From: Nitrososphaerota archaeon
Lineage (GTDB): Archaea; Thermoproteota; Nitrososphaeria; Nitrososphaerales; Nitrosopumilaceae
Direction of reading: 5' to 3'
Length of the DNA: 64,000 nucleotides
Assembly (NCBI GenBank): GCA_028866895.1
Contig: JAGWHF010000007.1
Coordinates: 47,166-111,165 of the forward strand
This document shows, piece after piece, positions 1-9,101 of this stretch. The notes under the pieces are model-generated. The model saw only the letters and a program-made list of their open reading frames with translations. It was not told the DNA's origin and ran no database searches. The translations under genes and the position numbers were made by a program. Position 1 is the stretch's first letter; every line of letters begins with the position of its first letter.

Positions 1-423
1 GTCATTGCTGTAGTATTCTCAATGCAGAATGCGGCCATGCAGGAAAACCAAAACCTGTCGGAAACCCACAGTGAAAATCATTATGTGGGTCAAAAAAAGG
101 AATTCTGGCTGTTCAACAGCGAGATTCCTGAATTTAACGAGACCAAAATGGACATGCCGCATGATGTATACAGCATGCCGACGATCACGGTTTTCAAGGG
201 AGATCATATAGTAATACACTTCTTCAATACTGAGGAACCAGGGGGAGACCACCACTCCTTTACGATCTTTACAAAACCGTACAACATTAACGTGGCGCTA
301 AGGCCGGGGGAGAACACCACTATAACATTTGACGCAAATACGACAGGCATTTTCCCGTACTATTGTACTTTTCATCAGCCCACTATGAGGGGCCAGCTTG
401 TGGTGGAGCCCCCGCCATATTGA
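1..423 (+). CDS. Cupredoxin-domain (plastocyanin-like) protein, 5' end outside window
   Basis: The reading frame is open from base 1 with hydrophobic residues (VIAVVFS) before the first Met at 22, so the start and probably a signal or anchor lie upstream. The product has a type I copper site: a His in GDHHSF, then Cys, His and Met spaced as in YYCTFHQPTM near the C-terminus. Such proteins carry electrons or bind copper outside the membrane and are numerous in Nitrososphaerota. The last residues (VVEPPPY) close the beta-sandwich, so the C-terminus is complete. The partner protein cannot be told from this fragment. Confidence 0.85.
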   Translation, partial: VIAVVFSMQNAAMQENQNLSETHSENHYVGQKKEFWLFNSEIPEFNETKMDMPHDVYSMPTITVFKGDHIVIHFFNTEEPGGDHHSFTIFTKPYNINVALRPGENTTITFDANTTGIFPYYCTFHQPTMRGQLVVEPPPY

Positions 424-475
424 TGAACAAAACCTGAAAATCTGAGCCTCGGTTGTGGAAACTTTCTTGCCCGTC

Positions 476-1384
476 CTACCTCAGGTCGGTAGTACCGTTG
501 ATCTCCCTTTCTATTTCCATCAGCTTCTTGATTCTTGCCTCGATTGGAGGATGTGTTGAAAAGAGCCTGGCAATGGTTTGGCCTGAAATTGCGGGAATTA
601 TGAAAAACGCATTCATTCCCTCCATTCTCTGGAGCTGGGCGGTGGGGGCAACTTTTACCCTTCCCTCTATCTTCATCAGGGCACGAGAAAGATTCATTGG
701 TTGTCCAGTCAGGTAGGCACCGCCCCTATCTGCCGCAAACTCCCTGTACCTTGAGATTGCCCTGATTATCAGGAAACTGAGCAACCAAACCAGTGCGGAG
801 ACGATGAGGATGAGGAACATGTTTCCACCCTGTTGCTGTCTCCCGCCATACCCGTATCCGCCTCCCATCATGGAGCCCCACATGGATGACTGCATGAGAT
901 ACCATGCTATTGTTGAAAACAGGCTTGCAAGCGTTATGATTGTCAGGTCTCTGTGCCTTATGTGGGTAATTTCATGAGACAGCACACCTTCCAGCTCGTC
1001 CTTTGAAAGTATCCTCATTATTCCTGAGGATACGACGACCACAGAGCTACGCGGTGTCTTTCCCGTGGCAAATGCGTTGGGTGTGTCATTTTCCATGATT
1101 CCAATGCGGGGTTTTGGTATGTTTGCCTTGAGCGCCAACCTCTCTACAACCTCGTGCAAAAGCGGCTGTTCTTCCTTGGACACGATCCTAGTACCTGTGC
1201 TCCACAAGACCATGCGGTCCGAGAAGAACCATTGGGCTCCTATCATCAGTCCTGCAATGGCCGCGATAGGGATTATCCCAAGGCCAAAGTATGCCGAGAT
1301 AAAAGACAAGAAGGCAAGATAGATGAGCGTAAGAATGAGAAAACTGAAGGTCATTCGGAATGTCAATTGCCAGTCTCTTCGCAT
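476..1384 (-). CDS. htpX: HtpX-like membrane zinc metalloprotease (M48)
   Basis: A membrane protease that degrades damaged or misfolded membrane proteins. From the chosen Met (MRRDW) the protein is 302 aa. It has two N-terminal membrane segments (about residues 10-50), the zinc motif HEITH (H137, E138, H141) and a likely third ligand in EFAADRGG. A further hydrophobic pair follows a glycine-rich loop (MGGGYGYGG). The frame stays open to 1678, but that extension reads as non-coding and lies over the start of the opposite-strand gene at 1592, so 1384 is preferred. Length and order fit the HtpX family. Confidence 0.9.
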   Translation of the reverse strand: MRRDWQLTFRMTFSFLILTLIYLAFLSFISAYFGLGIIPIAAIAGLMIGAQWFFSDRMVLWSTGTRIVSKEEQPLLHEVVERLALKANIPKPRIGIMENDTPNAFATGKTPRSSVVVVSSGIMRILSKDELEGVLSHEITHIRHRDLTIITLASLFSTIAWYLMQSSMWGSMMGGGYGYGGRQQQGGNMFLILIVSALVWLLSFLIIRAISRYREFAADRGGAYLTGQPMNLSRALMKIEGRVKVAPTAQLQRMEGMNAFFIIPAISGQTIARLFSTHPPIEARIKKLMEIEREINGTTDLR

Positions 1385-1591
1385 GATCTTTTGAGCATTT
1401 TTTCTCAATTTAAAACTTGAGAATGAGGCCTGCAGCAGAACTAGAATGTGCATTCCGAGTAAATGCCTGCCAAGGCTGGCGTCAAGACGTTGCGGGAAAA
1501 CAGAGAAACAAAAATGCGAGAAATCTTCTATTAAATGATTTCTGATAAAGGAGAAGCGTTTCCTATATATCATGAAGAATGAAAAACAAGC

Positions 1592-3109
1592 GTGCCGCGT
1601 AACTATGTTTATGCTCTGATAGGCGCTGTTGCCGCAGTCATGGTTTTCGGCGGTGTTTATGGGCTGCTTGAGGTGCATCAGCCAAGTCCATTTGCGCAGG
1701 ACCTGCCATCGGCGGATTATGGGCCACAGCTACAATCGCTCGCTGCCAAAGTGAACTCTATATCGTCAAGAGTGGACTCTTTGAAGACCCAACTGGATAT
1801 GCTAAATGCGCAAGTAAGCTTAATCGGCAATAATCTTACCTCGCTTGATTCCTTGAAGAGTGGGGTGGCAGACATACACCAAAAACTGACAAATCTTGAA
1901 AATCTAAACACAAATGTGGCGGATATCAAAACCCGGCTGACTGAAATGGGAAATGCTTCCTCACAGAATCCGACTGATGCGGGCAGGATTGTGATCTCAC
2001 TTGACAAGTCGGAGTACCTGCCTGGGGACACAGTTCATATAGACGGGATAGGGGCAGCGCCGTTAAAGGCAGTTCAGGTACAATTACTTGATGACAGCGG
2101 GTTCGTGCTTGTGGGGGAAACCACGTGGGCCGACGCTACGGGAAGCGTCATGTATGGGCTGCAACTTTCTAGTCTGATGTTGCCTGGGGGATACCAGATC
2201 AGGCTGACCTGCGGCCAGGCTACGGGCATACAACCGATTACGGTAATCTCTTCCCAAGGTGTTAATTCGGCAAGTTTGTATTCCCTGAGCGCCCAGACTG
2301 ACAAGTCGGTGTATCATACGGGTGATCTCATACAAATATCCGGAATGGCACAACCAAGCAGTACTGTGAGTGCGATCATGCAGGGGCCTTCGGGGGCCTC
2401 GTTTAGTTCTGGGACGACCGCCAACTCGGACGGCTCTTATACCATAGTATTCTCGACCACGCAGGCTTTTGATGCGGGAACATGGACTATAACCTTGACA
2501 AATCTGTCTCAAACCAAGTTGGTTTCGGTATACCTGGAGGGGAACAGCTCCTCTTCGTCCAGCCAGACCTTCACTGCCCAAAGTGACAAGACGTTCTACA
2601 TTCCGGGAGATCTTGTCGAAATTACAGGCATGGGACAGCCAAGCAGTACCGTTACCGCAGTTATGAGCAGCCCGTCACATGACACCTTTACCTCCTCGAC
2701 TGGAGTTAATTCTGACGGTTCATACACCATAATATTCTCGACAACATCCTCATCCCAGCTCGGTAACTGGGACGTTGAGGTAAGTGATCTGGGCAATTCA
2801 AAGACTCTTTATTTCACAATGGGTTCGGCCAACTCGACAGGCTCCGGAACCTTCACAGCCCAGACAGACAAGCCGTCCTACGCACGGGGGGATCTCGTCC
2901 AAATTTCCGGGGATGCACAGCCAGGTTCTACCGTGAACACCACCCTGGTCAGCCCTGGGGGAACCACCTACGAGGTATCGGCAACATCAAATTCCAACGG
3001 CAACTACGTGATGTTCTTTTCCACATCTTCCTCCTATCAGGCGGGAACTTGGTATGTGGAGGTAAGTGACATGGGACAAACTAAAATCCTGTCATTTGGC
3101 CTGCAGTAG
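1592..3109 (+). CDS. Membrane-anchored surface protein with coiled coil and Ig-like repeats
   Basis: 505 aa from a GTG start. There is one N-terminal membrane segment (YALIGAVAAVMVFGGVYGLL), then a heptad-rich coiled coil (about residues 45-125), then four beta-sandwich repeats of about 100 aa. Each repeat opens with a variant of TDKxxYxxGDxxxIxG (SLDKSEYLPGDTVHIDG, AQTDKSVYHTGDLIQISG, and two more). Such repeats are common in Nitrososphaerota extracellular proteins. Similar repeats occur in the casposon-borne protein at 51587. No catalytic motif is seen. The role is probably structural or adhesive; this is inference. Confidence 0.8.
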   Translation: MPRNYVYALIGAVAAVMVFGGVYGLLEVHQPSPFAQDLPSADYGPQLQSLAAKVNSISSRVDSLKTQLDMLNAQVSLIGNNLTSLDSLKSGVADIHQKLTNLENLNTNVADIKTRLTEMGNASSQNPTDAGRIVISLDKSEYLPGDTVHIDGIGAAPLKAVQVQLLDDSGFVLVGETTWADATGSVMYGLQLSSLMLPGGYQIRLTCGQATGIQPITVISSQGVNSASLYSLSAQTDKSVYHTGDLIQISGMAQPSSTVSAIMQGPSGASFSSGTTANSDGSYTIVFSTTQAFDAGTWTITLTNLSQTKLVSVYLEGNSSSSSSQTFTAQSDKTFYIPGDLVEITGMGQPSSTVTAVMSSPSHDTFTSSTGVNSDGSYTIIFSTTSSSQLGNWDVEVSDLGNSKTLYFTMGSANSTGSGTFTAQTDKPSYARGDLVQISGDAQPGSTVNTTLVSPGGTTYEVSATSNSNGNYVMFFSTSSSYQAGTWYVEVSDMGQTKILSFGLQ

Positions 3110-3187
3110 CCGTGAGAGCTAGGTAAATTATATTCTGAGATCCACACGTATTTTTCCGGAACAGGTTGAGATTTGCGGTTAGGTTTT

Positions 3188-3598
3188 TTATTTTGCGTTA
3201 AGGGTTTGAATCATCTTGTTCACGGTGCTTATCACATCGGACATCTCAATTGGTTTTTTGAGTACTGCGCTGACCACGTTGTCAAGTTTTCCGTCTTCAA
3301 AATACGAGCCTGAGATAAGGACTATCTTTGCATGCGGGTTCAACTCCCGTATCTTTTCTGCCCCCCATATCCCGTCAAAATCGGGCATCAAGTAATCCAT
3401 GAAAACCAACTCGGGTTTATGTGCTATATACAAATCCAGGGCTTCCTTCCCGTTTGTACCCGTGCCCACCACGTTTACATTGTTCATTTGAAGCAATTCT
3501 ACGAACAAATCGCGCACGTCAATGTCGTCGTCAATTACGATCGTTTTTAACCCCTGATGTATTATGCCGACCTCTGGCATACCACTTGCTTCCATCAA
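3188..3598 (-). CDS. CheY-like response regulator receiver protein
   Basis: 136 aa single receiver domain. The acidic cluster VIDDDID, the phospho-acceptor Asp (D68 in VFMDYLMPD), the conserved Ser in VLISGS and the Lys in LKKP (about residue 115) are all present. There is no output domain, so it acts by protein contact or phosphotransfer. It lies 72 bp downstream of the histidine kinase at 3671-4738 on the same strand and is very likely its partner. A shorter start at the Met of MPEVG is possible. Confidence 0.9.
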   Translation of the reverse strand: MMEASGMPEVGIIHQGLKTIVIDDDIDVRDLFVELLQMNNVNVVGTGTNGKEALDLYIAHKPELVFMDYLMPDFDGIWGAEKIRELNPHAKIVLISGSYFEDGKLDNVVSAVLKKPIEMSDVISTVNKMIQTLNAK

Positions 3599-3670
3599 AT
3601 ACTGTAATATGATGACGATACAATAGTGGTAGCTTGACGGGACAGTACAAGCTAGGATTGGAATTGCCCC

Positions 3671-4738
3671 TCAGTGACGCGTTTGCGTGATGGAATTTTT
3701 TGGGATGTTTATGGTAAAAACCGTGGGCGGAGACTTTACGGCAATGGTGCCACCATGTTGTTCCACTATGCTCTTGCATATGGAGAGGCCAAGTCCCGTT
3801 CCTGTGAGTTTTGTTGTAAACAGTGGATCAAACACTCGGTTGATTATGTTTGCGGGGATTCCGGGCCCTGTATCTTCGAAATCTATCCTGACGTTGGAAC
3901 CGGCATCCGCCACGCGTATTTTAATCTCTCCCTTTTCATCCATTGCCTGGATTGCGTTAGTTATGATGTTGGAAAAAACGGCCTCAAGTTTCCGGGAATC
4001 GCAGTTTATCTGGACGTCTGACTGTGGCTTTGTTATCCTGGCGTTGGGGGGTACTACCAGGCCGTTTATGGCATTTTCTATGGTAGTGAGAAGTGACGTT
4101 GTCTGCAATACGAGATCGGTCTTTTTGACATAATCAAGGACGTCATCAATCTGGTGCGACATGCGTTGAACGGCCCTTCTGAACCTCGCAGTGTATTGGA
4201 GCCTCTCGTCAACCCTCAGGTTGGGCCTTGCGGTTATTATGTCCATGGTATTTTTGATTACAGAAAGGGGATTTCGAAGGTCGTGGGCCAGCCTTGCTGC
4301 CAGCTCGCCTATGACTGCAAACTTTTCAGCCTTTATGAGGTCCTTGGTCGTCTCTTCCAGCTGTTTTGCCAGAAAGTCCCTTTGCAGGGACAGCTCCCTT
4401 TCTTTCTCGAGGACTTTTTCGAGTTTTTCCTTCAACTCGATGCTTATCTTGTAATTTTCGTTCTTCTGCCTCTCAAGCTCCTGATTTGCCTTTTTCAGTT
4501 CGTCATTCTTCCTATTTACTGAGACGCTTAGCTCTTGGAGCGACTTGACCCTGTTCTGCAAATCACGATTAATTTTTGAAACGTCTTTGAGCTTTTCTAT
4601 GGACTCTGAGGTCAGATGGTTCAGGTGCCTTTCCTTCTCTTGAAGGTCACGCTCGGCTACGCTTAGCTCTTGCAGTTCTTTTTCTGCCAGTCCAACAGCT
4701 GGTATCTTGGGGCTGCCTTCCTTTGCTTGCTGGCTCAT
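3671..4738 (-). CDS. Soluble sensor histidine kinase
   Basis: 355 aa with no membrane segment. Residues about 20-140 are a long charged coiled coil, probably a signal-transmitting dimer helix. The HisKA box carries the phospho-His in LAHDLRNPLS (H152). The ATPase half shows the N box (NIITNAIQAM), G1 (DTGPGIP) and G2 (GTGLGLSICKSIVEQHGG). No PAS or GAF sensor domain is visible, so the signal probably enters through the coiled coil or a partner. It is cotranscribed with the receiver protein at 3188. Confidence 0.92.
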   Translation of the reverse strand: MSQQAKEGSPKIPAVGLAEKELQELSVAERDLQEKERHLNHLTSESIEKLKDVSKINRDLQNRVKSLQELSVSVNRKNDELKKANQELERQKNENYKISIELKEKLEKVLEKERELSLQRDFLAKQLEETTKDLIKAEKFAVIGELAARLAHDLRNPLSVIKNTMDIITARPNLRVDERLQYTARFRRAVQRMSHQIDDVLDYVKKTDLVLQTTSLLTTIENAINGLVVPPNARITKPQSDVQINCDSRKLEAVFSNIITNAIQAMDEKGEIKIRVADAGSNVRIDFEDTGPGIPANIINRVFDPLFTTKLTGTGLGLSICKSIVEQHGGTIAVKSPPTVFTINIPKNSITQTRH

Positions 4739-4795
4739 GGTGGCTTTTAGGTTGTGTGGGATTAACGCTTGAGTATGACCAAAACAAACAAACTG

Positions 4796-4894
4796 GGCTT
4801 AAAATAGGCAAACGCGGCATCTATGAACGACGCGATTCGATATTGGAACACCTGGGCAAATGGGACAGGCCAGGCAACATCCGTTTTTCTGTAG
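4796..4894 (+). other. TATA-like box followed by a possible 23-aa leaderless ORF
   Basis: In the gap between the histidine kinase and the C2H2 gene, a good archaeal TATA/BRE-like box (GGGCTTAAAATAGG, 4796-4809) sits about 20-25 bp before ATG 4823. That ATG opens MNDAIRYWNTWANGTGQ and stops at 4892-4894. The spacing suits a leaderless message. It could be a tiny peptide gene, a small RNA promoter, or chance. A longer overlapping frame (4723-4971) has no coding feel. Confidence 0.25.
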
Positions 4895-5001
4895 TGGTAG
4901 CTGGTAATGCAGGTTGTCCTGTAATCCAAGTAGGTTGTTTTGAGGTGGATTTTTCAAGAATTTCTATCTAGACTCTGCCACATTGCAGATAGTTTGCAAT
5001 G

Positions 5002-5292
5002 TCAAAAATTATCGCTAAAATTCCTTGTGTGCTGGTCTACCTCGTCCTGTGGCGAAGGGGACTTTGTCTCGTGCTTGTGTTCTGATTTGTGGATTCTACG
5101 GGCCATTTTCTCCTCATGTTCTTTTCTTGCGTGGTGCAACCTGTCTGCCTCATGGATGAACTCTTTTCCGCACTCTGTACATTTTACTATCTCAACGTGG
5201 TGGTCGTGGCGAGCATGGTGAATCAGGTCCTCGTACTTCTGGAACTTTGATTTGCACTGCTCACATTCGAATTTTTCTCCGAAGAGCCTCAT
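5002..5292 (-). CDS. Small C2H2 zinc-finger protein
   Basis: 96 aa with two C2H2 fingers: FECEQCKSKF...HHARHDHH and VKCTECGKEF...HHARKEHE. Then comes a charged, disordered tail (about residues 60-96). Such small C2H2 proteins are common in archaea and are assumed to bind nucleic acid or protein. The gene stands alone between intergenic gaps. No target can be inferred. Confidence 0.8.
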   Translation of the reverse strand: MRLFGEKFECEQCKSKFQKYEDLIHHARHDHHVEIVKCTECGKEFIHEADRLHHARKEHEEKMARRIHKSEHKHETKSPSPQDEVDQHTRNFSDNF

Positions 5293-5590
5293 GAATGCTG
5301 TTGGGCATGCTTGGAATAAGAATGTTACATCCCGTTTATTGCTACAACGTGGTCTGTCAAAGTAGCACCTTAAAACCGGCTTTCAGGCGAGGAAGATCGC
5401 CGTTCTCAATCTTGGGAATTGGTTATCGCACTAATATGGCAGATGTTTATTATGAATCCTAGAAGGAGGATGGTTATTCTGGGTGCAAGAGTGGGGATGA
5501 TGAGGGTATTGGTTGAGGCAGGATCAAGTATTTTCGCGGGTTTGGGTATGAAGGTGGGAAACTGATGGAAAGGACGATGCGGGGATACAA

Positions 5591-5710
5591 ATGACAGTAA
5601 AGTGTCAGTGCACCCAATGCAGCTGCCCCTCGCAACTTTTCAAGCCTGACAAAGATGGAAAGTACATCTGTTCTAGCTGCAGGCTGGGAAAACATCTGCA
5701 CGCAGACTAG
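5591..5710 (+). CDS. 39-aa Cys-rich (zinc-ribbon) mini-protein
   Basis: ATG 5591 to TAG 5708-5710. The product carries CQCTQCSC and, after a short charged loop, CSSCRLGKH, so two paired-Cys knuckles can bind one zinc. The same architecture (paired Cys, short loop, paired Cys) occurs in the 42-aa casposon ORF at 45496. The gene is too short for ordinary gene callers. Function unknown. Confidence 0.55.
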   Translation: MTVKCQCTQCSCPSQLFKPDKDGKYICSSCRLGKHLHAD

Positions 5711-5860
5711 ATTTTCTGAGGATTGCCAATTCTGGAAATCATCTTCTTGCATTAAATACGGCGAGGACCTACTCCTGTGTGTCTCAGAATCCGAAGGAAC
5801 TCGGACATACATCACGTTGTCCGAATGATCCTTTGTTGACGTTGTTTGTGGTTCCTACAC

Positions 5861-6253
5861 TCACATTTCTATCAGTGAGGCCTGCTTGATATAGTCATTG
5901 ATGGATAGCGCCACTTTTTTTGCGAGCGTTATGGGGCTGACGTTCTTGTTGCACGTGACCAAAATCACGCCCTCCTCTACCGGAAATGTAAGGAGGGTCA
6001 GGTTCGCCCTCTCCGATATGTGGTAGTTTATCGGCCCGTAATACTCGTCAAAATCTCTTCCCATGGAGATCTGGAGCACACACTGCATCAGCAAATGTTC
6101 TTTGATGTCGCTTGGGAATCTCTGGGAATGTTCTGGCCTTGACGTCGTTTCCACCAGCCTTCCCATCTTGTTAATCACTGAAACCGATTGTATGTTCTTG
6201 TTTATTCTAATGATGTTTCCGCACAGTTCGTCCAAGGAGTCGTAAGGAGGCAT
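5861..6253 (-). CDS. Roadblock/LC7-like small protein
   Basis: 130 aa, no membrane segment. The pattern VSVINKMGRLVE near the N-terminus, followed by a beta-rich core (LTLLTFPVEEGVILVTCNK) and a C-terminal helix, resembles the profilin-like roadblock fold that Nitrososphaerota encode in several copies. These act as adaptors for small GTPases or sensors. The family call rests on pattern only. It is divergently placed from its neighbours, with no clear operon. Confidence 0.55.
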   Translation of the reverse strand: MPPYDSLDELCGNIIRINKNIQSVSVINKMGRLVETTSRPEHSQRFPSDIKEHLLMQCVLQISMGRDFDEYYGPINYHISERANLTLLTFPVEEGVILVTCNKNVSPITLAKKVALSINDYIKQASLIEM

Positions 6254-6346
6254 TGGGTGCTCGCCTTTTAATGGCCTTGCTTGCTAAAAAATATGGCGAT
6301 CGGTACCTTTGGTGGATTTTCTATAAAATTGTTGGAGAACCTAAGA

Positions 6347-8161
6347 CTAGTGGGGGCAGACCGTGCCCTCGCATCCCCCTCCAAACTCAGAGTCTGCAAC
6401 GAGTTGTCTCTCATCGATTCCTTTTTTGGGAATTTCCACCGTAAGTACCTGGTCACGTTTGCTGTTGTATCGGTATATGGTAACACCCTTGGATTTGAGC
6501 CTGTATGCAAACATGTATGCCTCCTTCACCTCGTCGGGGGAGGCATTCTGGGGCAGATTTACCGTCTTGCTCACTGCATTATCTGTGTGCCTTTGAAAAG
6601 CCGCCTGCATTCTTATGTGGAATTGGGGCGAGATGTCTAGGGCCGTGACAAACAGCCTCTTGATGTGTCTTGGTATTCCACCAATGTGCTGTAGCGAGCC
6701 ATTTTTTGATATTTCTCTGATAAGTTCTTTGGAGTAAAAACCGCCCTTCTTGCTCAATCTGAGAAAATCTGCATTGGTTTCATGCAATCTCGTCCCCTCC
6801 ATGACGTTTCTCACGTAGGATATAGCAAACAACGGCTCTATGCCGGACGAACAGCCTGCAATGATGGATATTGTTCCCGTAGGTGCTATGGTGGTGACTG
6901 TGGCATTCCGCATGTTTTGGAATTTTTTGGCCCATGTGCTCTGTTCAAAATTTGGAAAATTCCCCCTCTCTTTTCCAAGTTCCTGCGACATCCTGCAGGC
7001 CTCCTTTTGGATAAACTCCATTGTTTTCTCTGCCACGACAAGGGATTTCTCTGAGTTGTAGGGGATGTTCATCTTTACCAATGCGTCTGCAAAACCCATT
7101 ACGCCCAGTCCTATCTTCCTGTTTGAAAGGGTGATCCTCTCTATTTGAGGGGCGGGATACTTGTTGATGTCTATCACATTGTCAAGGAATCGTACTCCTA
7201 ACCTGACCAGCGATCTGAGTTTGCGCCAGTTTATTCTGCCATTTTTGACAACCTTTGATAGATTGATGGAGCCAAGATTGCATGATTCCCAAGGCAGCAG
7301 GGGTTGCTCACCGCACGGGTTGGTCGCCTCAATATCGCCAAGAGCTGGGGTGGGGTTTTTTCTGTTGATCTCATCTATGAAAACAACTCCGGGGTCTCCT
7401 GTCTTCCAGGAATTCTCAACTATCAAATCAAAAATTTTCTTTGCATTCTGTCTTGCCTCCACATTTCTGGTCCTCGGGTTTACCAGGAAATAATCGCCAT
7501 TGCTGGCGACCTTTTTCATAAATTCATCAGTAACTGCCACCGAGATGTTGAAATTCGAAAGGAATCCTTCCACCGATTTGCAGGTGATAAATTCAATAAT
7601 GTCGGGATGATCAACGCGCAGGATTCCCATGTTGGCGCCCCTGCGCTTCCCGCCTTGTTTTATGACCTCTGTGGTTTTGTCAAAAATTGTCATAAACTTT
7701 ACTGGGCCGGACGCGAATCCCCCCGTGGATCTGACGGGATCGCCTTGGGGCCTTAGGTGGCTAAAGTTGAATCCAGTGCCCCCACCGCTCTGGTGTATTA
7801 TTGCGGTCCATTTCACAGACTCGAAAATATCTGAAAGGGAATCCTCGATGGGGATTACAAAGCATGCTGAGAGTTGACCTACTTTGGTACCGGCATTCAT
7901 CAATGTGGGGGTATTTGGGAGAAACTCCAGTCTGGACATGGCTTTGTAAAATTCGGATTCGAATTTTTTTGCATCATGCTTCTTTCCGTATTTTTTTTCA
8001 ACCGAGGCTACGGATTGGGCCACACGCAAGAATAACTGTGACGGGGTTTCCACCACATTGCCCTTCTCATCCTGCAAAAGATAACGCCTCTGTAAGACTT
8101 TTAGGGCGTTTATCCCCAATCCGAGGTCATTTTTTACCCCGAATATTTTTCTCGAAGCCAA
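6347..8161 (-). CDS. nrdJ: Adenosylcobalamin-dependent (class II) ribonucleotide reductase
   Basis: 604 aa. Reduces ribonucleotides to deoxyribonucleotides using a B12-generated thiyl radical. Visible family marks are FLPNTPTLMNAG near the N-terminus, QSGGGTGFNFSHLRP, the active-site motif NPCGEQPLL with a following Cys in ESCNLGS, and APTGTISIIAG. The C-terminal redox tail ends GGGCEGTVCPH with two Cys that regenerate the enzyme. No N-terminal ATP-cone is seen, so allosteric activity control is probably absent. A small zinc-binding gene ends 8 bp upstream on the same strand. Confidence 0.95.
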   Translation of the reverse strand: MASRKIFGVKNDLGLGINALKVLQRRYLLQDEKGNVVETPSQLFLRVAQSVASVEKKYGKKHDAKKFESEFYKAMSRLEFLPNTPTLMNAGTKVGQLSACFVIPIEDSLSDIFESVKWTAIIHQSGGGTGFNFSHLRPQGDPVRSTGGFASGPVKFMTIFDKTTEVIKQGGKRRGANMGILRVDHPDIIEFITCKSVEGFLSNFNISVAVTDEFMKKVASNGDYFLVNPRTRNVEARQNAKKIFDLIVENSWKTGDPGVVFIDEINRKNPTPALGDIEATNPCGEQPLLPWESCNLGSINLSKVVKNGRINWRKLRSLVRLGVRFLDNVIDINKYPAPQIERITLSNRKIGLGVMGFADALVKMNIPYNSEKSLVVAEKTMEFIQKEACRMSQELGKERGNFPNFEQSTWAKKFQNMRNATVTTIAPTGTISIIAGCSSGIEPLFAISYVRNVMEGTRLHETNADFLRLSKKGGFYSKELIREISKNGSLQHIGGIPRHIKRLFVTALDISPQFHIRMQAAFQRHTDNAVSKTVNLPQNASPDEVKEAYMFAYRLKSKGVTIYRYNSKRDQVLTVEIPKKGIDERQLVADSEFGGGCEGTVCPH

Positions 8162-8169
8162 ACCAGTTC

Positions 8170-8397
8170 CTAATACCCAAGGTAGGTATCGGGTAATTCA
8201 CGCTCGTCAACCCACCTGTGCCTATCGTTGCAGGATTTGCAGATCAATATGGCACGCCAAGTTTGCCTGTCATTTTCTGTGTCTGAGGACCATAATCCTA
8301 CCTTAAATGATGAGGGCTTGCCACAGTAATAACAAAGACCCCTGTCCGCCTCATCCACATGCACAGTCTTGTGTTTTAAAGCGTCGCTCAAAGGCAC
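8170..8397 (-). CDS. Small zinc-binding protein upstream of nrdJ
   Basis: 75 aa with two Cys pairs: CYYCGKPSSF and CKSCNDRHRW. These form an HNH-like or zinc-ribbon knuckle, but no clear catalytic His-Asn-His is seen. It ends 8 bp before nrdJ, so the two are probably cotranscribed. A role with the reductase is only suggested by position. Confidence 0.65.
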   Translation of the reverse strand: MPLSDALKHKTVHVDEADRGLCYYCGKPSSFKVGLWSSDTENDRQTWRAILICKSCNDRHRWVDERELPDTYLGY

Positions 8398-8572
8398 ACT
8401 CTCCTGCTGGCTCTTCTCTTAAGATTCTAATAAATATGGAGAAAGATTCTCAATTGTGGTATTCAATCAATTATTGCCCATTTGAAGAATTGGGCAAAGG
8501 TGGAACTGATACTGCATGCAATGCACCATTCTTATATTCGGGAAACATATCAAGAGTAACAAGGGAGGTGCA

Positions 8573-8857
8573 ATGATGAGTTACAACGAAGGCGATTATG
8601 GTCAATCTCGTGGTTATGGTGGAGGACGAAGATTTGGAGGCAACAGACAATTCGACGACAGGCCAAAACCGGTAGAAACTGGAAAGGAATATGATGTTTC
8701 TATTACAGAGATAAGCAGAAAAGGAGACGGTATCGCAAGAATCGAAGGATTTGTGATATTTGTGAAGAACGGAAAGGCTGGCCAAAATGCAAAAGTAAGG
8801 ATTACGGAAGTAAGCCAAAGATTTGCTACAGCCGAGATAGTAGAACCAAGTTCCTAG
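8573..8857 (+). CDS. TRAM-domain RNA-binding protein
   Basis: About 94 aa from ATG 8573 (a second ATG at 8576); AGGGAGGTG just upstream is a good ribosome site and rules out the longer frame from 8516. The N-terminus is rich in Gly, Arg and Tyr (GGGRRFGGNRQ). The rest is a TRAM beta-barrel: GKEYDVSITEISRKGDGIAR, FVIFVKNGKAGQNAKVRITEV, FATAEIVE. Single-TRAM proteins in archaea bind RNA and can act as RNA chaperones. The gene is followed by a hairpin and T-tract at 8857. Confidence 0.88.
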   Translation: MMSYNEGDYGQSRGYGGGRRFGGNRQFDDRPKPVETGKEYDVSITEISRKGDGIARIEGFVIFVKNGKAGQNAKVRITEVSQRFATAEIVEPSS

Positions 8858-8905
8858 CCTAAAAAATTAGGCGGGCCGCGGCTTTTCATTTTTTTGATTT
8901 TTTAA
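8857..8905 (+). terminator. Hairpin plus T-tract after the TRAM gene
   Basis: GCCTAA (8857-8862), a four-A loop and TTAGGC (8867-8872) make a 6-bp stem starting at the stop codon. A GC-rich stretch and T-rich runs follow to about 8902. Archaeal termination needs mainly the T-tract; the stem may stabilise the 3' end. Confidence 0.6.
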
Positions 8906-9101
8906 AATTCTTCCACCGTAGGTATGGAATCCGCACCCACTGTTATTTTCTGACATTGCGTAAATCATTTCCTTTGTACAGGCACGAGTCGATAATGGTA
9001 CCTTTTAAAATTTGTGGTACGGTAGTGAAACCTGTTCCAGCGGTCTTTCTAAGTTAACAAGGTTCGTCATTTCATAAATACTTTAAACTGAAAATAGATG
9101 T

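Noticed and set aside
2084..2581. 165-codon minus-strand frame inside the surface-protein gene
   Set aside because: It is antisense to a repeat-coding gene and has no family features; the plus-strand product has signal, coiled coil and repeats.
4723..4971. 82-codon plus-strand frame after the histidine kinase
   Set aside because: Its start overlaps the kinase start on the other strand and its residues look non-coding; only the TATA box and a tiny ORF were kept at low confidence.
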